The position numbers and the translations under genes are program-made. Below, piece by piece: positions 25,397-34,551 of a stretch of 37,372 nt of DNA (the stretch's first letter is position 1; each line of letters starts with the position of its first letter). The stretch is from Trichlorobacter thiogenes (GTDB lineage Bacteria > Desulfobacterota > Desulfuromonadia > Geobacterales > Pseudopelobacteraceae): positions 1 to 37,372 of the forward strand of contig NZ_FUWR01000025.1 of assembly GCF_900167465.1 (NCBI RefSeq), given 5' to 3'. Under the pieces are notes generated by a model, which saw only the letters and a list, made by a program, of their open reading frames with translations, was not told the DNA's origin and did not search any database.

Positions 25397-28300
25397 ATGG
25401 TATCCAGCATAGCCAAAATATCCCGGCCGCATCTTCCCAAGGTCTATCTCCGGGAACGTCTTTTTGCGCATCTGGACTCTGTTGCGGAAAAGCCGCTTGT
25501 CTGGTTGACGGCTCCTGGCGGATCGGGCAAGACCACATTGGTCACCAGTTGGCTTGACAGCCGCAAACGCCCTTCTCTGTGGTTTCAGGCTGATGAAGGG
25601 GATACGGACCTTGCAGCGTTTTTCTATTACCTTGGTGAAGCAGCTAAACCATTTGCCCCTCGCCAGAAAAAGATCCTGCCTCTTCTTACCCCGGAATATC
25701 TTCAGGGGGTCGCCGTTTTTGCCCGGCGCTACTTTGAAAAGCTGTTTAGTCTGCTTCCCCCTGCTTCTGTTGTTGTGTTTGATAATTATCAAGATGTACC
25801 TGATGGTTCCGGTTTTCATGAGATGATGGCTCATGCACTGGAGTCCATTCCCGCTGGCAGCCAGGTTATCATCATCAGCCGCTGTGAACCCCATCCCCAA
25901 CTCTCCCGCTTTGTGGCAAATAATCGTCTGCATCTGATAACTTGGGAGGACGTCCGCTTTACCCTGCCTGAATCCCGTGAATTTCTCTGTGGTCATGGTG
26001 GCGAGCCGATTTCTGACAATGCTCTGGAGCTGTTCCATACAAAAAGTGAAGGTTGGGCAGCAGGGCTGGTGTTACTGACAGCACGGTCAAGGTTTGCCAA
26101 TGATGCCGCAGCACCTGAACTCATCCTGACCCCACGGGAGGTGTTTGATTATTTTGCCCATGAGATCTTCATCAAGACTGATCAGTCGGTACAGGAAGTG
26201 CTGTTGCAGACCGCCTTCCTACGCAAGGTTGACCCTGGGCTTGCAGAGGCGTTAACCGGCATCGGTGGTGTTAATCAGATGCTTGAAACCCTGCGGCGTA
26301 ACAACTTTTTTACCCAGAAATATGATCAGGACTATCAGTATCATCCTCTGTTCCACGAGTTTTTGCAGACCCTGGCAAAGGAACGGTTTTCTCAGGCCAA
26401 GATCACTGCCATCCGTCATAAGGCAGCTTTGCTTTTGGCAGAGGCAGGCCAGGTTGAAGAGGCAGCTGAGTTGTATCTTGATGCAGGGGACTGGGAAGCG
26501 GTCAGCGCCCTGATTGTTGCCAAGGCACCGGATCTGGTGGCCCAGGGTAGAAGAAAGACCTTGGCCGGTTGGATGGAGAAGTTGCCGGAAGGTTATGCGG
26601 AGGCAACTCCGTGGCTGTTGTACTGGAAAGGGATCAGCCGGATGCACCTTGATCCCTATCATGCGCGCAACTGTCTGGTGAAAGCTTTTGAGCAGTTTAA
26701 GCAGCAGGATGATCAGGCGGGGATGTTAAACGCCTGGGCGGTTATTTCAGACTCGCTCATGTATGGCTGGGGAGAACAGCGGGAACCCTGGATCAGGGCC
26801 TTTGATGAAATCCTGGCGGCTCACCCGGTCTTTCCTTCCCGTGAACTTGAGGTGCGGTGCACGGTCAGCATGTTTAATATGCTGATGCTCTGGACCACCC
26901 TGCGGGAGGACCTGCCGGTTTGGGAGGCCAAGGCAACCGCCATCGCTGCACAGTGTCAGCATCCACTGCTGTACATGCAGGTAAATCATGCGTTGATGAT
27001 CTACCACCTCTGGCTTGGCAGCTTCAATAAGGCCGGCACGATATTGCGGGCGTTACGCAGGCCGGATAGTGCCCCGGATGATGAACCGCTGGCCCACCTG
27101 CTCTGGTATGATTGTCACGCCATGTATGCCTGGGTATTGGCTGACCATGAGGTCTGCTTTGAAGCGGTTCGTAACGGGCTTGCCCTGTCGGCGCGGACCG
27201 GTGTGCATGTTATGGATCCCTACCTCAACAAATACGGTATCAGTGCTGCGGTTTCCCTGGGGTTTCCCGGGTTTGCCCGTGAGCTGATTGACACCTATGC
27301 AACACGTCCGCGCCTGAACACCATGAGCAGATCGTTTTATTACTACCTTTCATCATTAACTGCCTGGGGTGAAGGGGATGCCCGGCGCGCCATTGAAGAT
27401 GCAAGGCAGACCCTTGACTTGCTGAAAGACCTGGATTCCAGGGTTGGCGCCTATTGTACCTGCGTACTGCTTGCGGTGGCCTGCTATGATCAGGGAGACC
27501 ATGAAGAGGCTGCGTACCATCTGAACAAGAGTCTTGAGAGGTGCATTGAGGGGAGCTATCTCCAGTTTATTACCCTCTTCTTCATGGGACGTGCCGCCCT
27601 TGATGCCGGTGATGAACAGGAGGCTGCTCGGCTGCTCAGAATCTCTCTGGCCGTTGGCGTTCGCCAGGGGTTCATGAACTTTGCCTACTGGCACAATCCC
27701 ACTATGGCTCGATTGTGCGCTTTTGCGCTAGAGCAGGGGATTGAGACCGACTATGTACGTAAGCTTATCCTGCTCCATCGTATGCAGCCATCGGGTCGTG
27801 CTCTGGATTGCCCGGACTGGCCCTGGCCGGTTAAAATTTATACCCTGGGACGCTTTGAACTGCTGGTGAACGGTGTGCTGGTCGGAAAGCCGGATTCTGC
27901 AGTGGCATCCAAACCGCTGCTACTGCTCAAAGCCGTGATTGCACAGGGGGGAGTCGATGTACCCCAGGAAATGATGGCTGATCTGCTCTGGCCTGAGGCG
28001 GATGGCGATCAGGCCCGGCGTTCTTTTGATACCACCCTGCACCGGTTGCGTAAGATGCTGGGGCATGAGCAGGCCCTGACTATCCGTAATGGCAGACTTA
28101 ATCTTGACCCAACGCTGGTCTGGCTTGATGTGCGGGCTTTTGATTCCTGTTTTAACCAACTCTCTCCGGTTGTCGAAGAATCCATCAAGCCGGAACAGGT
28201 ATCTCTGTATGAAAGGGCGCTGGCACTCTACAAAGGGAGCTTTTTGCCTGTGGACAGGACTGAAGGCTGGTCTCTTGATTGCCGTGAGCGTTTGCGTGGG

Positions 28301-28576
28301 CGTTTTGTGCGATTGGTTGTGGCTTTGGGTTGTTTCTGGGAACAGCATAAAAAGTATGAACGGGCCTTGGAATGTTATCGTCTCAGCCTTGAGGCTGATG
28401 CCTCTTCAGAAGAGTTGTGCCGCCACCTGATGTCCTGCCTTATGTTGCTTGACCGGCATGCTGAGGCATTGGTTGTTTTTGAACAGTGTCGCCGGAATCT
28501 TCTTGCCGTTCTGGGGGTTGAACCCTCACCTGCCACTCTTGCCCTGGTTACTGCCATTCGCGCTGTTTGTCGCTGA
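25397..28576 (+). CDS. STAND-type ATPase transcriptional regulator with C-terminal BTAD domain
   Basis: A 1059-residue regulator built like MalT at the front and SARP regulators at the back. The N-terminal ATPase has Walker A APGGSGKTTL (residues 39-48) and a Walker B-like VVVFDNY near 120. TPR-like helical repeats fill about 340-800. A winged-helix DNA-binding domain begins at VKIYTLGRFELLVNG (about 812-905), followed by a bacterial transcriptional activation (BTAD) domain (about 910-1055). Such proteins are large signal-responsive activators. The ATG at 25397 lacks an obvious Shine-Dalgarno, so the start is uncertain. It lies between NHL genes 2 and 3, just before the MBL-NHL3 unit, suggesting that it controls this cluster; this is inference. 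Confidence 0.88.
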   Translation: MVSSIAKISRPHLPKVYLRERLFAHLDSVAEKPLVWLTAPGGSGKTTLVTSWLDSRKRPSLWFQADEGDTDLAAFFYYLGEAAKPFAPRQKKILPLLTPEYLQGVAVFARRYFEKLFSLLPPASVVVFDNYQDVPDGSGFHEMMAHALESIPAGSQVIIISRCEPHPQLSRFVANNRLHLITWEDVRFTLPESREFLCGHGGEPISDNALELFHTKSEGWAAGLVLLTARSRFANDAAAPELILTPREVFDYFAHEIFIKTDQSVQEVLLQTAFLRKVDPGLAEALTGIGGVNQMLETLRRNNFFTQKYDQDYQYHPLFHEFLQTLAKERFSQAKITAIRHKAALLLAEAGQVEEAAELYLDAGDWEAVSALIVAKAPDLVAQGRRKTLAGWMEKLPEGYAEATPWLLYWKGISRMHLDPYHARNCLVKAFEQFKQQDDQAGMLNAWAVISDSLMYGWGEQREPWIRAFDEILAAHPVFPSRELEVRCTVSMFNMLMLWTTLREDLPVWEAKATAIAAQCQHPLLYMQVNHALMIYHLWLGSFNKAGTILRALRRPDSAPDDEPLAHLLWYDCHAMYAWVLADHEVCFEAVRNGLALSARTGVHVMDPYLNKYGISAAVSLGFPGFARELIDTYATRPRLNTMSRSFYYYLSSLTAWGEGDARRAIEDARQTLDLLKDLDSRVGAYCTCVLLAVACYDQGDHEEAAYHLNKSLERCIEGSYLQFITLFFMGRAALDAGDEQEAARLLRISLAVGVRQGFMNFAYWHNPTMARLCAFALEQGIETDYVRKLILLHRMQPSGRALDCPDWPWPVKIYTLGRFELLVNGVLVGKPDSAVASKPLLLLKAVIAQGGVDVPQEMMADLLWPEADGDQARRSFDTTLHRLRKMLGHEQALTIRNGRLNLDPTLVWLDVRAFDSCFNQLSPVVEESIKPEQVSLYERALALYKGSFLPVDRTEGWSLDCRERLRGRFVRLVVALGCFWEQHKKYERALECYRLSLEADASSEELCRHLMSCLMLLDRHAEALVVFEQCRRNLLAVLGVEPSPATLALVTAIRAVCR

Positions 28577-28636
28577 TCGGTCTTCTCTCTTCCTGCTGCA
28601 TGTCGTTTCGGTTCCCATCGGCCCTGTTTAGGGCTG

Positions 28637-28670
28637 TGTAAGAAATTTGTAAGGCCTTTACAGGTATGCT
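28637..28670 (+). promoter_or_regulatory. possible activator direct repeats and promoter of the MBL-NHL3 operon
   Basis: Two TGTAAG direct repeats (28637-28642 and 28648-28653) lie 11 bp apart, one helical turn, followed by a -10-like TATGCT (28665-28670). SARP/BTAD-type regulators are known to bind short direct repeats with 11-bp periodicity close to the -10 element. The regulator gene ends 60 bp upstream. Confidence 0.35.
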
Positions 28671-28697
28671 CGCCTCCAAATCAGGAGGTGCCAGAGA

Positions 28698-29807
28698 ATG
28701 AAATTGTCAGACGTTAATTTGGATCAGGCGGTTGAGATAGCCCCGAATACCTATTGGGTCGGTTCCGGCGTAAACTCGTTTTTAAACAGAAACAGCTATT
28801 TGCGGATTTATCAGGGAAACGGCTCTGTTGCCAATATGTTGATCGATCCCGGTCCTACCAGCGATTTTGATGATCTGGTGGCAAAAGTTACACCATTATT
28901 GGGGGATATCGCCAAGGTCAATCTGATCTACATCAATCATCAGGATCCTGATGTTGTCGGCAATGTCCCGTTTTTGACAAAGCTCAACCCCAAAACCACG
29001 CTGCTTGCCACAGAGGATACCTGGCGGTTGGTCAGTCTGGCAAACCTCCCTTCCACTACCTTTCGGGCTATTGAACGTTTCAGGGATCTGAAAACCGCCT
29101 TTAATACCGACCCTTCCCACCGGATTCAATTTATTCCCACCCCCTTCTGTCATTTTCGTGGTGCCTGCATGCTCTATGACCTGGAAACCCGCGTGCTGTT
29201 TACCGGTGACTTTCTGGGTGGCATTGCTGCAGTCGGTCTGGAAGCTACCCCGTCAAACTGGGCCGGCATTAAAGCGTTTCATCAACTGTATATGCCCAGT
29301 AACGATGCTATTCGGCTGGCGGTGCAGCGGATCAGAAAACTTGATCCACCGCCGTTGGTGCTGGCACCGCAACATGGCGGAATCATAACCGGAGATCTTA
29401 TTCCAGAGTTTCTTGACCAGATGGAAAACCTGCAGGTGGGCCTGGATATCATTGTCTCCCTTGATGAACAGCTGCCGCTGCTTATCCAATCCCTAAATGA
29501 GATCATTGCCGCCTTTAAAGAGCTTTGCGGTGAAGAACGTACGAGCCAGTCCTTACGCTATTTTCATCCTGACGGCAGCTACCCGGCCCTGTTCAGCATG
29601 ACTGCGACAGGCCTTGTGACAGATATCAAAGGAGAGCCGGTTGAGGTGGTTGAAGCGTTAATCCGGGTGTTTTTCAGGCTGATTACTGAAGAACAACAGA
29701 ACGCAATGAAGGCACGAATCGTTAGAATCCTGCTTGATCATAACCTGCCGCCATTTGATCTGCTGCTGGCTCAGGAGTCCTATGAACCAGTCCCGTTGCG
29801 TGTTTGA
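28698..29807 (+). CDS. metallo-beta-lactamase-fold di-iron protein (ODP/flavodiiron-like)
   Basis: A 369-residue protein whose first about 240 residues match the beta-lactamase-like di-iron domain of flavodiiron proteins and oxygen-binding ODP sensors. Ligand candidates are His81, Asp83 and Asp85 (NHQDPD), His152 (FCHFRG), Asp171 (TGDFLGG) and His226 (APQHGG). There is no flavodoxin domain; instead the C-terminal part (about 240-369) is a helical region of unknown type. It is therefore more likely an oxygen or redox sensor or oxygen-binding protein than a flavodiiron reductase. It has no signal peptide. The ATG has AGGAGG upstream; NHL gene 3 starts 27 bp after its stop codon, suggesting an operon. 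Confidence 0.85.
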   Translation: MKLSDVNLDQAVEIAPNTYWVGSGVNSFLNRNSYLRIYQGNGSVANMLIDPGPTSDFDDLVAKVTPLLGDIAKVNLIYINHQDPDVVGNVPFLTKLNPKTTLLATEDTWRLVSLANLPSTTFRAIERFRDLKTAFNTDPSHRIQFIPTPFCHFRGACMLYDLETRVLFTGDFLGGIAAVGLEATPSNWAGIKAFHQLYMPSNDAIRLAVQRIRKLDPPPLVLAPQHGGIITGDLIPEFLDQMENLQVGLDIIVSLDEQLPLLIQSLNEIIAAFKELCGEERTSQSLRYFHPDGSYPALFSMTATGLVTDIKGEPVEVVEALIRVFFRLITEEQQNAMKARIVRILLDHNLPPFDLLLAQESYEPVPLRV

Positions 29808-29834
29808 TGTTGGTTTTAATAAAGGAGATCAAGT

Positions 29835-32609
29835 ATGAAACGACACCTTGTAACGCTAGCCATGCTGTATCTGCTGTTTCTTACGGTTCTTACGAGCCCT
29901 CAACCGGCAGAAGCGCTGGTAACCACTGCCACCCCCTGGATGGGCACCTATCCGGTTGGCCAGCAGGTCAGTTTAAGCTGCAGTGGTGGCTGTGATGGCA
30001 CTTACTATTGCCTGGGGGAGGGCTGTACCAACTATACCGCCTATACCGGTCCGATTACCCTGACTGAATCAACGGTGCTACGGTTTTATTCCGTGAGTAT
30101 TTTTGCTCCTGAAAATGTTCACAACTATCGCTATATCCTGGATCCGACACTGGCCTACCGTTTTGAACAGCTCTGGCCCAAACCGGAGCAGCCGCAGTAT
30201 TTTAATGGATCCCGAGGCGTGGCTGCGGATAGCAGTGGTAATGTTTATGTGGCAGATACTACAAACAACAGGATTCAAAAATTTAACAGTGCCGGTGCCT
30301 TTATTACGGCGTGGGGTAGTTTAGGCTCTGGGACAGGGCAGTTTGCATCCCCGTCTGGCGTTGCTGTTGATACAAGCGGGAATGTCTATGTGGTTGATCT
30401 AGGTAATAACCGGATCCAGAAGTTCAGCAGCGAAGGTGTATTTATTACTGCCTGGGGGACGCAGGGCAGCGCTGATGGTCAGTTTAACTATCCCTATGGG
30501 GCTGCTCTGGACAGCAGCAATAATCTCTATGTGGTTGATACCAATAATCACCGTATCCAGAAATTCAGCAGTGCTGGTGTCTTTGTTGCAAAGTGGGGCA
30601 GCCAGGGTAGTGGCAATGGCCAGTTTAATGCTCCCGGTGCTGTTGCCGTTGACAGCAGCAATGCTATCTATGTGGCTGACAGCTATAATCACCGGGTCCA
30701 GAAGTTCAACAGCAGTGGTGCCTACCAGAGTCAGTGGGGAAACAACGGCAGTGGAGACGGCCAGTTCAAGTATCCCCAGGGGATTACCATAGACAATACC
30801 TATAATGTCTATGTGTCTGACCGTGGAAATAACCGAATCCAGCAATTCACCAGTAGCGGTGGCTTCATCACTCAATGGGGAAGTTATGGTATTACCGACG
30901 GAACCTTTATCCAGCCTTGGGGCGTTGCCAGTGACAAGAGCGGAAACATCTATGTGGCTGATTCTAATAACAGCCGTATTCAAAAGTTTTACAATGGGTC
31001 ATTCACGGCCAGTTGGGGCTCTTTGGGCAGTGCAGACGGGCAGCTCTATAACCCCCTTGGTGTTACCAGGGATAGTAGTAATAATCTTTATGTGGTTGAT
31101 AACGTCAATCGCCGTATCCAGAAGTTTACCAGCAGTGGCGCCTTTGTTTCCAAATGGGGGGGATCAGGCAGCGGTGATGGGCAATTCGTCAATCCAGCCG
31201 GTATTGCAACGGACAGCAGTGGCAATTTCTATGTAACGGACCAGTACCTCAATCGTATTCAGAAATTCAGCAGTGCCGGTGTCTATGCAGCCCAGTGGGG
31301 AACAAGTGGTAGCGGCAATGGGCAGTTTAATCAACCCTATGGTGTTGCTACAGACAGCAGCGGAAATGTCTATGTGACAGACACCTATAACCACCGGGTT
31401 CAGAAGTTCAGCAGTGACGGCTCATTTCCGAAGGCCTGGGGAGCCCAGGGTAGTGGCCAGGGACAGTTCAGCTACCCCAAGGGGATTGCTGTGAGCGGCA
31501 GTAATATCTATGTGGTGGATGCTGGTAATAGCCGGGTCCAGAAATTTGATCAAAACGGTGGCTATGTCGCCGCATGGGGATATCCCGTCGTACCAATTAA
31601 TGCACCTTTTGATATCGCCGTTGATGCCGCTGGCAACATCTATGTCTCTTGTTCAGGGCCTGACAGTATTGTTAAGCTTAATAGTAGTGGTGAGTTGCTG
31701 ACAAAATGGGGAAAGCAAGGCAGTGGCAATGGTGAGTTTGTTAACCCCAGCGGTATTGTGGTTGCTACCGATGGTAATGTCTTTGTTGCTGATCAATCTA
31801 ATAACCGGATTCAGAAATTCAATCCTTTGGCCCTGCCAGGTGCGCCAACAATAGGATCAGCTGTTGCCGGTGATGCCCGGGCCACGGTCAGTTTTACGCC
31901 GCCTGCCAGTACCGGCGGTAATGCTATTATTACCTATACCGTTACCTCAACCCCCGGCAACAAGACCGGCAGTGGCACTGCCAGCCCGGTTGTTGTGACC
32001 GGCCTGACCAATGGCACTGCCTACACCTTTAGCGTTACTGCCACCAACGGGGTGGGTGTTGGTCCGGCTTCTGCAGCCTCCAACAGTGTCACTCCCATGC
32101 TCACTCAATACCTTGGCGTTTGTATTCCTACTGGTAACGGCACCTCAACCGGTACGGTCACCAGTAATCCTGTTGGTCTGACCTGTAATGTCGGCTGTTG
32201 TGATGTCGGATTCAATTACGGTACCAGTGTTACCCTGACTGCTACACCCAGCGCCGGTGGTTACCTGGCCAGCTGGGGCGGCGATTGTGGCGGCACCGGC
32301 CCCTGCACGGTTGTGATGACGTCTCAGAAATACGTTGCCGCCAATTTTACGCAACTGGATTACAGCCGGATTGATGGTAATCCCTACGGTACCCTGAATA
32401 TCGCCTATGCTGCAGCAACTGACCAGAAGGTGATCCAGGTGCGGGATCTGACCTTTACGGAAGATCTGACGCTGGACAAGAATATTGCCATTACCCTGGA
32501 GGGGGGCTACGGTACCTGGTTTGACAGCCGCGGCGGCTACACCACCCTGGATGGAAAGTTGACTATTGCCCAAGGGAGTCTGGTGGTGGATATGCTGGTT
32601 ATTAAGTGA
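29835..32609 (+). CDS. secreted NHL-repeat protein 3
   Basis: A 924-residue paralogue of the proteins at 19152 and 22135. A signal peptide (ending PAEALV) is followed by a chitobiase-C-like domain (about 29-110, TYYCLGEGCTNY), 12 NHL repeats (about 121-665), FN3 (about 666-760), an InlB-B-like repeat (about 763-838) and the shared C-terminal module (about 840-924). The ATG at 29835 has AAAGGAG eight bases upstream. It is probably cotranscribed with the di-iron MBL-fold gene. It is likely exported; the ligand is unknown. Confidence 0.9.
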   Translation: MKRHLVTLAMLYLLFLTVLTSPQPAEALVTTATPWMGTYPVGQQVSLSCSGGCDGTYYCLGEGCTNYTAYTGPITLTESTVLRFYSVSIFAPENVHNYRYILDPTLAYRFEQLWPKPEQPQYFNGSRGVAADSSGNVYVADTTNNRIQKFNSAGAFITAWGSLGSGTGQFASPSGVAVDTSGNVYVVDLGNNRIQKFSSEGVFITAWGTQGSADGQFNYPYGAALDSSNNLYVVDTNNHRIQKFSSAGVFVAKWGSQGSGNGQFNAPGAVAVDSSNAIYVADSYNHRVQKFNSSGAYQSQWGNNGSGDGQFKYPQGITIDNTYNVYVSDRGNNRIQQFTSSGGFITQWGSYGITDGTFIQPWGVASDKSGNIYVADSNNSRIQKFYNGSFTASWGSLGSADGQLYNPLGVTRDSSNNLYVVDNVNRRIQKFTSSGAFVSKWGGSGSGDGQFVNPAGIATDSSGNFYVTDQYLNRIQKFSSAGVYAAQWGTSGSGNGQFNQPYGVATDSSGNVYVTDTYNHRVQKFSSDGSFPKAWGAQGSGQGQFSYPKGIAVSGSNIYVVDAGNSRVQKFDQNGGYVAAWGYPVVPINAPFDIAVDAAGNIYVSCSGPDSIVKLNSSGELLTKWGKQGSGNGEFVNPSGIVVATDGNVFVADQSNNRIQKFNPLALPGAPTIGSAVAGDARATVSFTPPASTGGNAIITYTVTSTPGNKTGSGTASPVVVTGLTNGTAYTFSVTATNGVGVGPASAASNSVTPMLTQYLGVCIPTGNGTSTGTVTSNPVGLTCNVGCCDVGFNYGTSVTLTATPSAGGYLASWGGDCGGTGPCTVVMTSQKYVAANFTQLDYSRIDGNPYGTLNIAYAAATDQKVIQVRDLTFTEDLTLDKNIAITLEGGYGTWFDSRGGYTTLDGKLTIAQGSLVVDMLVIK

Positions 32610-32637
32610 TATAAAACCAGTAATCCTGTCTCTGCTC

Positions 32638-32669
32638 AAAGCCTCTGCCTATCCGTCAGGGGCTTTTTG
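32638..32669 (+). terminator. rho-independent terminator after NHL protein 3
   Basis: Arms AAAGCC.CTG and CAG.GGCTTT with a T run directly after. It isolates the NHL block from trpG. Confidence 0.78.
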
Positions 32670-32755
32670 TTTCGTCCATGCGTTGCAGATGAAAGGCTTG
32701 ACCTGTCTGCCAATATACGGATAATGACTGCTTCATCCCAGTTGAGAGGTCTGCC

Positions 32756-33343
32756 ATGCTTTTAATGATCGATAATTATGATTCCTTTACCTTCAACATC
32801 GTCCAGTACCTGGCCCAGTTGGGTGAGGAGGTGAAGGTGGTGCGCAACGATGAAATCAGCGTTGCGGATATTGCGGCCCTGCGGCCTGACCGGATTGTGG
32901 TCTCGCCCGGCCCATGCTCGCCGGAGGAGGCGGGCATCTCAGTGGCTGCCATTAAAGAGTATGCCGGTAAGATCCCGCTCTTGGGGGTCTGTCTGGGGCA
33001 TCAATCAATTGGTGCTGCCTTTGGCGGCAAGGTGGTGCGCAGCGTCTCCCTGATGCACGGCAAGACCTCACCGATTCACCATGATGGTAAAGAACTGTTT
33101 GCCGGGCTGCCCAACCCGTTCAATGCCACCCGCTACCATTCGCTGGTGGTGGAGCGTGCCAGCCTGCCGGATTGCCTTGAGGTGACCGCCTGGGTGGATA
33201 ACGGTGAGATTATGGGGCTGCGTCACAAAGAACTGCCGGTCTGGGGGGTGCAGTTCCACCCGGAATCGATCCTGACCGAAGGCGGCATGGAGCTGCTGGA
33301 TAACTTCATTAAACTGTCCAAACAGCTTCCGGTGCAGTTATGA
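32756..33343 (+). CDS. trpG: anthranilate synthase component II (glutamine amidotransferase)
   Basis: A 195-residue class I glutamine amidotransferase that supplies ammonia to TrpE, or to PabB if it serves folate synthesis too. The catalytic triad is visible: Cys79 (GVCLGHQ), His167 and Glu169 (FHPES). The start [14 protein letters not shown] is typical of the family. A GAGAGG lies about seven bases before the ATG. The gene overlaps lhgO by four bases (ATGA), so the two are translationally coupled. No other trp gene follows in the window; trpE is about 17 kb upstream on the same strand. Confidence 0.93.
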   Translation: MLLMIDNYDSFTFNIVQYLAQLGEEVKVVRNDEISVADIAALRPDRIVVSPGPCSPEEAGISVAAIKEYAGKIPLLGVCLGHQSIGAAFGGKVVRSVSLMHGKTSPIHHDGKELFAGLPNPFNATRYHSLVVERASLPDCLEVTAWVDNGEIMGLRHKELPVWGVQFHPESILTEGGMELLDNFIKLSKQLPVQL

Positions 33344-34551
33344 GCAGCCAGCAGCGCTGCGATTTCCTGATCATCGGGGCCGGGATCATTGGTCTGGCCA
33401 TGGCCCGTGAGTTGAAGTCCCGTCTGCCTGCTGCCGATATCCTGGTGATTGAGAAGGAAGCAGATGTGGCCTACCACGGTAGTGGTCGCAACAGCGGTGT
33501 GCTGCATGCCGGGTTCTACTATTCGGCTGATTCATTGAAGGCCCGTTTTACCCGTGATGGTAACCGGATGATGACAGAGTATGTCAAGGATCGCGGTCTG
33601 GCCATCAACCCGTGCCACAAGGTGGTGGTGGCCTCGGATGAGAACGAGATTGAAGGGGTGCAGGAGCTACAGCGTCGCGGTGAGCGGAACGGCGTGGATG
33701 TGCGGATCATTGATGAGCAGGAGCTGGCAGAGATCGATCCCAATGCCAAGACCACCGGGATCGCGCTCTATTCTCCCACCACTGCCACGGTTGATCCGTC
33801 CCAGGTTTGTCATGCCCTGAAAGAGGATCTTGAAGTAGCTGGTGTCCGTTTTCTGTTTGGTCAGGGGTATTACCGTCGTGAAGGTAGAAACGCTGTGGTG
33901 ACCACCGGTGGCATGGTGTTGGAGGCTGGGCTGACCATAAACGCGGCAGGCCTGTATGCCGATACGGTTGCCCGTGATTACGGCTTTTCCAAGAACTACA
34001 CCATCATCCCGTTTAAGGGGATCTACCTGAAATACACCGGCACGGACAAGCCGATCCGCACCAATATCTATCCGGTGCCCAACCTGAAAAATCCGTTTCT
34101 GGGGGTGCATTATACGGTAACGGTGGATGGCACAATCAAGATCGGACCAACCGCCATCCCGGCCTTCTGGCGCCAGAATTATGTTGGGCTGGAGAACTTC
34201 AGTCTTGGTGAGCTGTTTGAGATCATCGGCTGGGAATCGCGCCTGTTTCTGGGGGATAACTTTGGTTTCCGCTCTCTGGCGCTGTCTGAGCTAAAGAAGT
34301 ATGACCGCAGCTACTTTACCGGTCTGGCGGTCAAGATGGTCAAGCAGATTGATACCCGTGGTTTCAACCAATGGAGCAAGCCGGGCATCCGGGCCCAGTT
34401 GCTGAACACCACCACCAAAGAGCTGGTGCAGGACTTTGTGGTGGAGGGTGACAGCCGCAGCGTGCATCTGCTGAATGCGGTTTCACCGGCCTTTACCTGC
34501 AGTTTTCCCTTTGCCGCCTGGGTGGTGGATCACTATATCCTGAAGCAGTAG
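33340..34551 (+). CDS. lhgO: L-2-hydroxyglutarate oxidase/dehydrogenase
   Basis: A 403-residue FAD-dependent oxidoreductase of the DAO family that converts L-2-hydroxyglutarate to 2-oxoglutarate, usually passing electrons to the membrane quinone pool. The FAD-binding dinucleotide fold is at the N-terminus ([11 protein letters not shown], Gly13-x-Gly15-xx-Gly18). The family signature [13 protein letters not shown] follows near residues 50-62. It overlaps trpG by four bases and its 3' end overlaps the convergent sbtM gene by 19 bp. The pairing with trpG is positional; I see no pathway link. Confidence 0.92.
   Translation: MSSQQRCDFLIIGAGIIGLAMARELKSRLPAADILVIEKEADVAYHGSGRNSGVLHAGFYYSADSLKARFTRDGNRMMTEYVKDRGLAINPCHKVVVASDENEIEGVQELQRRGERNGVDVRIIDEQELAEIDPNAKTTGIALYSPTTATVDPSQVCHALKEDLEVAGVRFLFGQGYYRREGRNAVVTTGGMVLEAGLTINAAGLYADTVARDYGFSKNYTIIPFKGIYLKYTGTDKPIRTNIYPVPNLKNPFLGVHYTVTVDGTIKIGPTAIPAFWRQNYVGLENFSLGELFEIIGWESRLFLGDNFGFRSLALSELKKYDRSYFTGLAVKMVKQIDTRGFNQWSKPGIRAQLLNTTTKELVQDFVVEGDSRSVHLLNAVSPAFTCSFPFAAWVVDHYILKQ

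Noticed and set aside
22327..31394. Several 140-215-codon frames antisense or out of frame in the NHL genes
   Set aside because: They echo the internal NHL repeat periodicity in other frames and lack start signals.
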